Origin: Burkholderiales bacterium
GTDB lineage: Bacteria > Pseudomonadota > Gammaproteobacteria > Burkholderiales > Burkholderiaceae_D
NCBI GenBank assembly: GCA_005800405.1
Contig: SYFN01000248.1
Coordinates: forward strand, 1-5,125
Direction of reading: 5' to 3'
Length of the DNA stretch: 5,125 nucleotides
The notes beneath the pieces were generated by a model, which did no database searches, was not told where the DNA came from, and saw nothing but the letters and a program-made list of their open reading frames with translations. Shown piece after piece: positions 1-4,540 of this stretch. A program made the position numbers and the translations under genes. Each line of letters begins with the position of its first letter. Position 1 is the stretch's first letter.

Positions 1-1
1 C

Positions 2-97
2 GCTAGCAGGGGGCGTAGACGTAATTCTAAAAGAACAACTGCGTTACGGGAAGGCCTTCGGGGAATAAATCAGCGCTTCCCTAAGGAAGAAGAATAA
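2..97 (+). other. possible 3' end of an upstream gene (ambiguous frame)
   Basis: Two frames are open from the left edge. One runs from position 2 to the TAA at 95-97 and encodes a very basic tail that ends in PKEEE. It lies in the same frame as the gene that follows, so a single TAA separates them. The other runs from position 3 to the TAA at 66-68 and encodes a more ordinary sequence ending in LRYGKAFGE. Either could be the C-terminus of a gene that starts outside the window. The sequence alone does not decide between them, and I recognise neither. Confidence 0.3.
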
Positions 98-139
98 GCA
101 CTTGGTTGGCGCAGCAAACGAGACATACAGATTGAAGTA

Positions 140-502
140 TTGGAGCAAGTGATAAATCAAGCTGATGAAACGATGCTTGAGACGTATGAAGAATTACAGC
201 GCAAGGCTGAAATTAGGCAAGCACGAATTTATTTGGACAGTTACAGTAAAGCAAGAGTAGCTGGTAAATCTGAACTTGAAGCACAATCTATAGCAAACAA
301 TGATTTGACACGAGCGGGATTGCGCAAACTGGATGGTAAAGTAGTCGGTCATATAAATCAGCGTGACAGAGAAGTATGGGAAATGGAAAATCAGCTACGG
401 CAGCAGTTGAAAATAGAAATGTCAGCTGAAGAGCTTGAGCAAATTGAATTACTTGAGGAGCACGAGCGGGCTTGGGCAAACAAGGGAAAGAGGTTGAAGT
501 AA
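140..502 (+). CDS. small charged hypothetical protein, probably helical
   Basis: This frame gives 120 residues from a TTG codon, or 109 from the first ATG at 173. I do not recognise the family. The protein is rich in Glu, Gln, Lys and Arg, with long stretches free of Pro and Gly (about residues 1-40 and 75-113). This suggests a mostly helical, coiled-coil-prone soluble protein; the tail is basic (KGKRLK). No signal peptide or membrane segment is visible. Neither possible start has a convincing Shine-Dalgarno sequence, and the frame is open back to a TAA at 95-97, so the true N-terminus is uncertain. Codon use is AT-leaning and differs from the GC-richer genes at the right end, which fits accessory DNA. 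It is convergent with the integrase gene across a 223-bp structured spacer, so it may belong to the same mobile segment. It could also be the 3' part of a longer interrupted gene. Confidence 0.55.
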   Translation: MEQVINQADETMLETYEELQRKAEIRQARIYLDSYSKARVAGKSELEAQSIANNDLTRAGLRKLDGKVVGHINQRDREVWEMENQLRQQLKIEMSAEELEQIELLEEHERAWANKGKRLK

Positions 503-563
503 CGGCAAAACAGCGAGAAAGTGGACAGTGGAGCAGCTGGCAGCGGAAGAGACGGTTTAGCAT

Positions 564-664
564 AACGCAGGTTTTTTGACACAGCTTGAAAACCCAGTTT
601 TTATGCGGGTTTTCAGGGGTATGTTCGGGACAGAGGGGTGGTTTATGAAAACGCAGGTTTTTTG
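564..664. repeat. 15-bp direct repeat pair (564-578 and 650-664)
   Basis: The 15-mer AACGCAGGTTTTTTG occurs exactly at 564-578 and again at 650-664, with start points 86 bp apart. The second copy forms part of the left arm of the larger inverted repeat at 648-702. The first copy has no partner arm close by. An exact 15-bp match within 100 bp is unlikely by chance, even in T-rich DNA. It suggests a duplicated or dispersed repeat unit, or recombinase-related sites beside the integrase gene. Confidence 0.6.
585..617. repeat. inverted repeat / hairpin
   Basis: TGAAAACCC at 587-595 is the exact reverse complement of GGGTTTTCA at 607-615, with an 11-nt loop. One wobble pair and one C-G pair extend the stem to 585-617. 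It begins 82 bp after the stop of the small upstream gene. No clear U-run follows on either strand, so it is a weak intrinsic-terminator candidate. It may instead be part of the repeat element that occupies about 560-705. Confidence 0.5.
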
Positions 665-704
665 CCAGCCAGCCAAAGTTGCGTGTAAAAAAGCTGCGTT
701 TTAA
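603..704 (+). CDS. possible very small ORF embedded in the repeat element
   Basis: A frame open from 561 to the TAA at 702-704 has in-frame ATG codons at 603, 621 and 645, giving 33, 27 or 19 residues. The shortest version has a purine-rich GAGGGG at 633-638 with 6 nt before its ATG, a plausible ribosome binding site. The peptide ends in QPAKVACKKAAF. The last part of the ORF coincides almost exactly with the arms of the inverted repeat at 648-702, so much of its sequence follows from that structure. I have an unverified impression that near-identical short peptides are annotated in other proteobacteria, which would point to a dispersed repeat being over-called as a gene. Function is unknown. 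Confidence 0.3.
   Translation: MRVFRGMFGTEGWFMKTQVFCQPAKVACKKAAF
648..702. terminator. large inverted repeat, possible bidirectional terminator
   Basis: The left arm at 648-663 is a 9-bp block (AAAACGCAG), one G, then six T. The right arm at 687-702 is six A, one G, then CTGCGTTTT. The arms pair as 9 bp plus 6 bp around a single mismatch, with a 23-nt loop. The structure lies between two convergent genes, 24 bp beyond the integrase stop codon. Its outer arm ends in TTTT on both strands. These features fit an intrinsic terminator usable from either side. The U-tract is short, so a repeat element or recombinase-related site is also possible. Confidence 0.5.
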
Positions 705-725
705 TAAACTAGCCTTCCAGCAAAT

Positions 726-1298
726 TCAAGCCAATTCCACAGCCCTACGCTTCAAATCGTCATTCACATCAATGTATTGCTGCGTTGTCGCAATTGAGCG
801 GTGACCAGCCAAACTAGCCAGCAGCCGAACACTGACACCTTTGTTAGCCAGTGTCGTAACGAACGTTCGGCGTCCGCTGTGACTGCTAGCACCAGAAACG
901 CCAGCCTTGCGATACAAATAATGAAAATGTTGTGCCAATGTGTTTCTGCTAAATGTTTTGCGTATGCTCTGCTGGGTGCTGAATAACGGCTGGTCGTCAC
1001 TAATCCAATGTTTACCAACCACGTACTTGGCTAGTTCCTCACGCATTCGCTGATTGATGTACACAGTACGTGCGTGACGATATTTCACACGTTCTGCTGC
1101 CAAGTAGATTTCGTCTTTTATCTCACCTGTGTCAGTACGAATGTCATTGATAGTCAATGCTGATACTTCGCCTACACGCATGCCTGTCCATACTGTGAGT
1201 AAAAGCATTACACGATTTCTTGCTGCGTGTGGTCGTGTCTTGATATATTCAAGTACGCGGTCAAGTTCTTGTGCTGTGAGTGTTTTGGCTTGTGACAT
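726..1298 (-). CDS. short tyrosine recombinase/integrase, catalytic domain only
   Basis: This is a site-specific DNA recombinase of the tyrosine (phage integrase, XerC/D-like) family, which cuts and rejoins DNA through a covalent 3'-phosphotyrosine. I start it at the ATG at 1296-1298 (190 residues). GGAGA lies just upstream at 1303-1307, whereas the frame's longer version starts from a TTG that overlaps this site. Counting from that ATG, the catalytic set is visible: Arg41 in TGMRVGE, Lys72 in VKYRHAR, His140 and Arg143 in HSGRR, His166 in AGHRS and the nucleophile Tyr175 in TTQQYI. Typical integrases of 300-400 residues have an N-terminal core-binding (SAM-like) domain, which is missing here; the protein begins almost directly at the catalytic fold. 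It may be a naturally small recombinase or an N-terminally shortened one. All catalytic residues are intact, so activity is plausible. Family assignment is confident; its target is unknown. Confidence 0.9.
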   Translation of the reverse strand: MSQAKTLTAQELDRVLEYIKTRPHAARNRVMLLLTVWTGMRVGEVSALTINDIRTDTGEIKDEIYLAAERVKYRHARTVYINQRMREELAKYVVGKHWISDDQPLFSTQQSIRKTFSRNTLAQHFHYLYRKAGVSGASSHSGRRTFVTTLANKGVSVRLLASLAGHRSIATTQQYIDVNDDLKRRAVELA

Positions 1299-1302
1299 TG
1301 AT

Positions 1303-1320
1303 TTCTCCAATTAATTTATA
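1303..1320 (-). promoter_or_regulatory. ribosome binding site and -10-like element of the integrase
   Basis: On the minus strand GGAGA (1303-1307) sits 4 nt upstream of the ATG at 1298 and settles the start. TATAAA at 1315-1320 resembles a sigma70 -10 hexamer. No good -35 hexamer lies 16-18 bp further upstream, so the promoter part is tentative. If used, it would give a very short leader. Confidence 0.4.
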
Positions 1321-1347
1321 CGGATTTAGTGTGCTTTCTTTGGTAGT

Positions 1348-1359
1348 GGTTGAGCAACC
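1348..1359. promoter_or_regulatory. small palindrome, possible operator of the integrase
   Basis: GGTTG-AG-CAACC is an inverted repeat with perfect 5-bp half-sites and a 2-bp centre. It lies about 50 bp upstream of the integrase start codon and 28 bp upstream of the -10-like TATAAA. The position suits a repressor site, but a 5-bp half-site is short and could occur by chance. Confidence 0.25.
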
Positions 1360-1381
1360 GAAAAAGACACTGGTTTGTGCT

Positions 1382-1410
1382 AGCTGCTGAAACAAGTAAA
1401 TTCAACAGCT
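1382..1410. repeat. imperfect inverted repeat between integrase and ankyrin gene
   Basis: AGCTGCTGAA (1382-1391) and TTCAACAGCT (1401-1410) are inverted copies that match at 9 of 10 positions, separated by 9 nt. The repeat is upstream of the integrase gene and about 45 bp beyond the end of the truncated ankyrin frame. It could be a recombinase binding site, an operator or a weak terminator for the ankyrin transcript. No U-run follows it. Confidence 0.4.
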
Positions 1411-1453
1411 TGTGTAGTGAACTAAAGCTTTTAAGTATTTTATGTTGGTGTGC

Positions 1454-2995
1454 TTATATGAAAGAGAGTGCCTGGATGGTCGTCAGATGGCCCTGCAAGG
1501 TGGCGGTCATCAACGGTGTCAGGCCGACGTTATCGGTGATGTTGACGTTGGCGCCCTTATTGATGAGCGCTTTCACAACTTCGTCTTTTCCGTAGCCTGC
1601 CGCCATGTGCAGGGCAGTTTTTCCAATGAGTGATTTGGCGTTGATATCGATCTCGGGTGCGCTCAGCAAAGCCTGCACGATCGTCAGATGGCCCTGCAAG
1701 GTCGCTGACATCAACGGTGTCTGGCCCTTGTAGTCGGTGACGTTGATGTTCGCGCCTTTCTCGATGAGCCTCTGTAAAGTTGTCAAGTGCCCATATATAG
1801 CGGCGAACATCAAGGGTGTCCGGACTCTGCCGTCGGCGAGATCGATATTGTCGGCGTTGAGCAGATCGAGGTACACGGCATAGCGATTTAGGTCACTTTG
1901 TAAAATTTCCAGAATCGTCGTCACTGAGGAGTCTAGCTCTGGAGCCTCAAAATCTTGGTCGACACGATCAAGGCGATAGCCCTTGGCCAGTAGTGGTGCG
2001 ATTAACTTCGCGACGATAATGGCGGTCTCTTCATCTCCCTTGGCAAAAGCCTGTGCGAGATAGGTCAGGGTGGAGTGACCGCTGCGATCGCTCGTGTTGG
2101 GATCGGCCCCGCGCGCAAGCAGATAGCTACATACAGACCACTGCCGGGCTTTGACAGCGGCGTGCAGGGCGTTGTTGCCATGCTGGTCGGGCAGATGATA
2201 AGCGGCACCGAAAGTAATGAGCGCGTTGACCAGTATTTGGTCACCGGCCTGAGCTGCGCGGGTCAGCAAGGTTTGGCTGGAGACCTGCCAGCGATTGACG
2301 TTTTCAAAACGTAGACAGGACTTACTTTTTTCGTATTCGTCCATCAAACGTGAAGTTAGCAATGCCTGATGAATTAAGTCATGTTCTGGCTTTGTACGAT
2401 AGACGCCAAGTTGGGTGGAGATGGCCAGGATTTGTACCGCAGCGGTCTCGAAGGGGGTGTTACTCGACTTATAAATAAGTTTCACAGCTTCCTTGGCGCT
2501 TAGTTTCTTTTGGAGCAATTGGTCGCGCGTGGCCTGAAACGAGATTTGAGCCAGCGAAGGGCCTTGCACCTGCGCTTGTTGGAAAAGGGTATCGAGTGCC
2601 AGCGACTGGAGCGAGGGAATTGTTGACGGACTCGTTCCGGGCGGGACTGCCGAGGTCGCAAAAGCACTGGCCCAAGTGGCTTCTTTGCTCAAATTGCCCA
2701 CGCTTGCCTCGCGTTGGTTGAGGTATTTCCTCAGAAAATCAAGGGACGATACGCACATTTCTTCAACGTCATCGTCTGAGTCATCATCAGGATCGTTAAG
2801 CAATGCCTTGATTTTTTCGTAGACTTGGTTGAGATCGGCGCCATGGTCGATGAGTGCTTCCACCAATTCATCATCACCGCTGGTTACTGCCATGTACAAG
2901 GCCGTTTTTTCGTTGCTTCTTTTTGCATTGATGTCGATCTGGGGGCGCTCAGTAAAGTTTCCACGATCGGCAGATGACATTTTTCGGCGGCCCAA
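1454..2995 (-). CDS. ankyrin-repeat protein, C-terminal part (frameshifted from N-terminal part)
   Basis: This open frame gives 513 residues from a TTG at 2995, or 508 from the ATG at 2978-2980. Genuine ankyrin sequence begins only near residue 19 (PQIDINAK), exactly where the upstream frame loses it, so this is the continuation of the 2884-3603 gene. One ankyrin repeat spans about residues 26-58. A non-repeat region (59-235) follows, with an acidic run DPDDDSDDDVEE. Further repeats lie at about 239-269, 272-302 and 305-342, then four at 391-420, 424-453, 457-487 and 491-513. Ankyrin repeats bind other proteins; the partner is unknown. The final repeat stops after TIQAL and ends in SFI, where the sister repeat continues LLSAPEIDINAK, so the C-terminus is truncated. 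No enzymatic domain or membrane segment is recognisable. In host-associated bacteria such proteins are often secreted effectors, which is inference here. Confidence 0.85.
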   Translation of the reverse strand: MGRRKMSSADRGNFTERPQIDINAKRSNEKTALYMAVTSGDDELVEALIDHGADLNQVYEKIKALLNDPDDDSDDDVEEMCVSSLDFLRKYLNQREASVGNLSKEATWASAFATSAVPPGTSPSTIPSLQSLALDTLFQQAQVQGPSLAQISFQATRDQLLQKKLSAKEAVKLIYKSSNTPFETAAVQILAISTQLGVYRTKPEHDLIHQALLTSRLMDEYEKSKSCLRFENVNRWQVSSQTLLTRAAQAGDQILVNALITFGAAYHLPDQHGNNALHAAVKARQWSVCSYLLARGADPNTSDRSGHSTLTYLAQAFAKGDEETAIIVAKLIAPLLAKGYRLDRVDQDFEAPELDSSVTTILEILQSDLNRYAVYLDLLNADNIDLADGRVRTPLMFAAIYGHLTTLQRLIEKGANINVTDYKGQTPLMSATLQGHLTIVQALLSAPEIDINAKSLIGKTALHMAAGYGKDEVVKALINKGANVNITDNVGLTPLMTATLQGHLTTIQALSFI

Positions 2996-3240
2996 ATTAA
3001 CGGTGTCCGGTCCTCGTATTCGGTGATGTAGACGTCAGCGCCATGGTCGATGAGCGCTTGCACGACATCGTCTTTGCCGTTGTCTGTCGCGACGATCAAG
3101 GCGGTTGCTCCGTTGAGGGCTTTGGCATGGATGTCGATCCGTGGTGCGTTCAGTAAAGCCTGCACGGTCGTCAGATGGCCCTGTGTCGCGGCATACATCA
3201 ACGGCGTCTGGCCCTTGTGGTCGATGGCGTTGGTGGCCGC
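1471..3240. repeat. near-identical DNA repeats encoding ankyrin units
   Basis: Three ankyrin units are still alike as DNA. An identical 22-bp block occurs at 1480-1501 and 1681-1702, and its first 16 bp recur at 3168-3183. Surrounding bases also match closely (CATCAACGG-GTCTGGCCCTTG in two of the copies). Such DNA-level identity points to recent unit duplication or gene conversion, and gives substrates for homologous recombination that changes repeat number. Confidence 0.8.
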
Positions 3241-3603
3241 GCCATTGGAAAGTAGGATTTGGACGACGGGCAGGTCGCCATCTTGAGCGGCGAGCATCAA
3301 CCGTGTCTGGCCATTTTTGTCGGCAAGATTGACATCGGCGTCTTGGATTGACGTTGATCCCGGCGCTTGCTGTGGTTCGGATGCCTGCCCCATGGATAAC
3401 AGGAGCGGCTGACTGATCGGGCCGAGAGCTTGAATAGGCGTCGCTGGTGATATACCGGCTGCTGCTATCGGATCAGGCGTTGAATCCCGAACGAGCATCG
3501 TCGGCGCTACGCGCTTGGGAGCGGGGTCCTTCTTTGCGTCGCCGCCAGGGATCTCAGTATTGTTATTGGGATGATAAAAGGCTGTACTCAGCGATCGTTT
3601 CAT
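2884..3603 (-). CDS. ankyrin-repeat protein, N-terminal part (ends by frameshift)
   Basis: The frame has 239 residues from the ATG at 3601-3603. An in-frame TGA lies less than 30 nt upstream, so no longer start is available. No clear Shine-Dalgarno sequence precedes it. Residues 1-88 are a Pro/Ala/Ser-rich, apparently disordered leader without a signal peptide. Ankyrin repeats follow at about 97-126 (NGQTRLMLAAQDGD), 130-160 (GQTPLMYAATQGHL), 164-193 (ATALIVATDNGKDD) and 197-222 (RTPLIWAAEKCHL). After SAPR at 219-222 the sequence becomes STSMQKEATKKRPCTWQ and stops; this is out-of-frame reading of DNA that encodes IDINAKRSNEKTALYMA in the frame of the C-terminal part. The gene is therefore the 5' half of one longer ankyrin gene. 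A long flexible leader before ankyrin repeats is compatible with a secreted effector but is not diagnostic. Confidence 0.85.
   Translation of the reverse strand: MKRSLSTAFYHPNNNTEIPGGDAKKDPAPKRVAPTMLVRDSTPDPIAAAGISPATPIQALGPISQPLLLSMGQASEPQQAPGSTSIQDADVNLADKNGQTRLMLAAQDGDLPVVQILLSNGAATNAIDHKGQTPLMYAATQGHLTTVQALLNAPRIDIHAKALNGATALIVATDNGKDDVVQALIDHGADVYITEYEDRTPLIWAAEKCHLPIVETLLSAPRSTSMQKEATKKRPCTWQ
2941..2945 (-). other. frameshift site in the ankyrin gene (run of five G on + strand)
   Basis: On the coding (minus) strand the sequence reads CTGAGCG-CCCCC-AGATCGAC. The equivalent part of the sister repeat encoded near 1640-1670 reads CTGAGCG-CACCCG-AGATCGAT, one base longer. Adding one C to this run gives SAPQIDINAK and restores an uninterrupted ankyrin frame through both halves. 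The break may be a real mutation, slippage-prone variation or a sequencing error in a homopolymer. Confidence 0.85.
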
Positions 3604-3846
3604 AATCGTTTGGCGGTGGGCTATTCAAATGAAATTTCGTAACCACCATGACAAACAAGTTCAACGCGGCAGGGGGTCGATACTCAGCTCTCGCAGCAGG
3701 CGAGAGGCAAAGTCATCTTCGGGTCGGAGAACCGAATCGGCAATCAGCGCCTATCGGCTGTTTCGTGTGTGGACAACGGGTGGTGATGATCTATCAAGGC
3801 GGTATGCGGATGCACCCAAGAACCCACCAGGCAGGTTGTCGTCACA
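3604..3846. other. intergenic region between ankyrin and adenosyltransferase genes
   Basis: These 243 bp hold no convincing gene. A perfect hairpin, CTCTCGC-AGCAG-GCGAGAG, lies at 3688-3706 (7-bp stem, 5-nt loop) without a following T-run on either strand. It could still stabilise the 3' end of the adenosyltransferase transcript or be an operator. On the minus strand, 3661-3750 reads as a 29-codon open stretch ending in SIDPLPR and a TGA, with no ATG, GTG or TTG start. It may be a gene remnant or chance. The ankyrin promoter should lie here, but I see no good -35/-10 pair. Confidence 0.5.
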
Positions 3847-4401
3847 TCAGGTGCGCTGACGACCTTTTTGCCACGGTACGTCGGTACCACCTGCGTGACG
3901 ATTTAATACGCGTGAAAGCACAAACAGCAGATCCGATAAGCGATTGACATATTGCTGGGGTTGCGGATTGAGTGTCTCGGTGCTGCCAAGAGCGACAATC
4001 GCCCGCTCAGCACGTCGGCAAACAGTGCGGCAAACATGAGATTGGGCCGCAGCACGTGAGCCCGCAGGCAAAATGAATTCCGCGAGCACAGGCAGCGTGG
4101 CGTTATATTTCGCCAGCAAGGTGTCGAGCCTGATGACGTGGGTATCAGTGATGAGGCTGAAACCTGGTATGCATAATTCGCCACCGAGATCGAACAGATC
4201 ATGTTGGATCGTGACCAGCTCTTGCCGCAGATCTTCCGGCATGTCTTCGCACAGCAGTAGACCTAGATGGGAATTCAATTCATCCACATCGCCCATGGCC
4301 TGAACGCGCAGTGCGTCCTTGGTGGTGCGGCTGCCATCACCCAGCCCGGTGGTGCCATCGTCCCCGGTGCGGGTGGCGATTTTGGAAAGTCGGTTGCCCA
4401 T
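3847..4401 (-). CDS. PduO-type ATP:cob(I)alamin adenosyltransferase
   Basis: This enzyme transfers the adenosyl group of ATP to cob(I)alamin (or cob(I)yrinic acid a,c-diamide), giving the adenosylcobalamin cofactor and triphosphate. It is cytoplasmic and normally trimeric. The 184 residues are full length for the PduO family. The N-terminal ATP-binding motif TRTGDDGTTGLGDGSR lies at 10-25. GDVDELNS at 37-44 and DLFDLGGELC at 68-77 are typical family segments. CRTVCRRAER at 124-133 carries the conserved Arg residues and YVNRLSDLLFVLSR at 151-164 the conserved Asn153. The ATG at 4399-4401 agrees with the usual family N-terminus (MGNRLSKIATRTGD), although no clear Shine-Dalgarno sequence precedes it. 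It diverges from the FAD-linked dehydrogenase gene. No B12 riboswitch or other cobalamin gene is visible, so it may serve salvage of imported cobalamin. The sequence looks intact. Confidence 0.95.
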   Translation of the reverse strand: MGNRLSKIATRTGDDGTTGLGDGSRTTKDALRVQAMGDVDELNSHLGLLLCEDMPEDLRQELVTIQHDLFDLGGELCIPGFSLITDTHVIRLDTLLAKYNATLPVLAEFILPAGSRAAAQSHVCRTVCRRAERAIVALGSTETLNPQPQQYVNRLSDLLFVLSRVLNRHAGGTDVPWQKGRQRT

Positions 4402-4540
4402 AGTAGATAAAAGTAAAAGAGTCGGGGCGCAGGATACGGGAAAATGCCTTCGCTCGCCGCAAAAAACCGTTTTTTCGCCGATGTTGCGCCGTTCTATTGT
4501 CAGCGAGAGGGTACAATAGTTTTCTTACGGAGAAACTTCC
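4402..4540. promoter_or_regulatory. divergent intergenic promoter region
   Basis: This 139-bp gap must hold promoters for both flanking genes. On the plus strand TACAAT at 4512-4517 is a good -10 candidate, 23 bp upstream of the dehydrogenase start codon. No good -35 hexamer stands at 16-18 bp spacing; TTGCGC at 4484-4489 is 22 bp away. The -10 lies within an inverted repeat, CTATTGT (4494-4500) and ACAATAG (4513-4519), which could be a regulator site. An A6-CCG-T6 palindrome at 4461-4475 could bend DNA or act as an UP-like element. On the minus strand TATCCT (4431-4436) is a weak -10 candidate for the adenosyltransferase. Confidence 0.45.
4529..4533 (+). promoter_or_regulatory. ribosome binding site of the FAD-linked dehydrogenase
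   Basis: GGAGA lies 7 nt upstream of the ATG at 4541. It picks this start over the in-frame ATG at codon 14, which has no comparable site. Confidence 0.7.

Noticed and set aside
288..582. Minus-strand ORFs opposite the small gene at 140-502
   Set aside because: They are Leu/Ser/Pro/Cys-rich antisense readings of Glu/Gln/Lys-rich coding DNA, a typical shadow composition, with no family signal.
503..725. tRNA gene as the integrase attachment site
   Set aside because: I looked for a T-loop-like GTTCGA-type motif and cloverleaf pairing beside the integrase and found none. The pairing present belongs to simple long hairpins.
2075..2314. Plus-strand ORF of 79 residues inside the ankyrin gene
   Set aside because: It is a shadow of the strongly supported minus-strand ankyrin frame. 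Other plus-strand ORFs at 1350-1633, 2829-3026 and 3050-3332 are rejected for the same reason.
1471..3240. Regular repeats considered as a CRISPR array
   Set aside because: The repeats are coding ankyrin units with about 33-residue periodicity in one frame. There are no constant short repeats with unique spacers.
3629..3947. Two plus-strand ORFs in the ankyrin-adenosyltransferase gap (3629-3859 and 3648-3947)
   Set aside because: They run antisense into the confidently identified adenosyltransferase gene, resemble no family I know and lack good ribosome binding sites.
4402..4540. Cobalamin riboswitch upstream of the adenosyltransferase
   Set aside because: The 139-bp gap is short for a full cobalamin riboswitch with an expression platform, and I see no B12-box-like conserved core in it.
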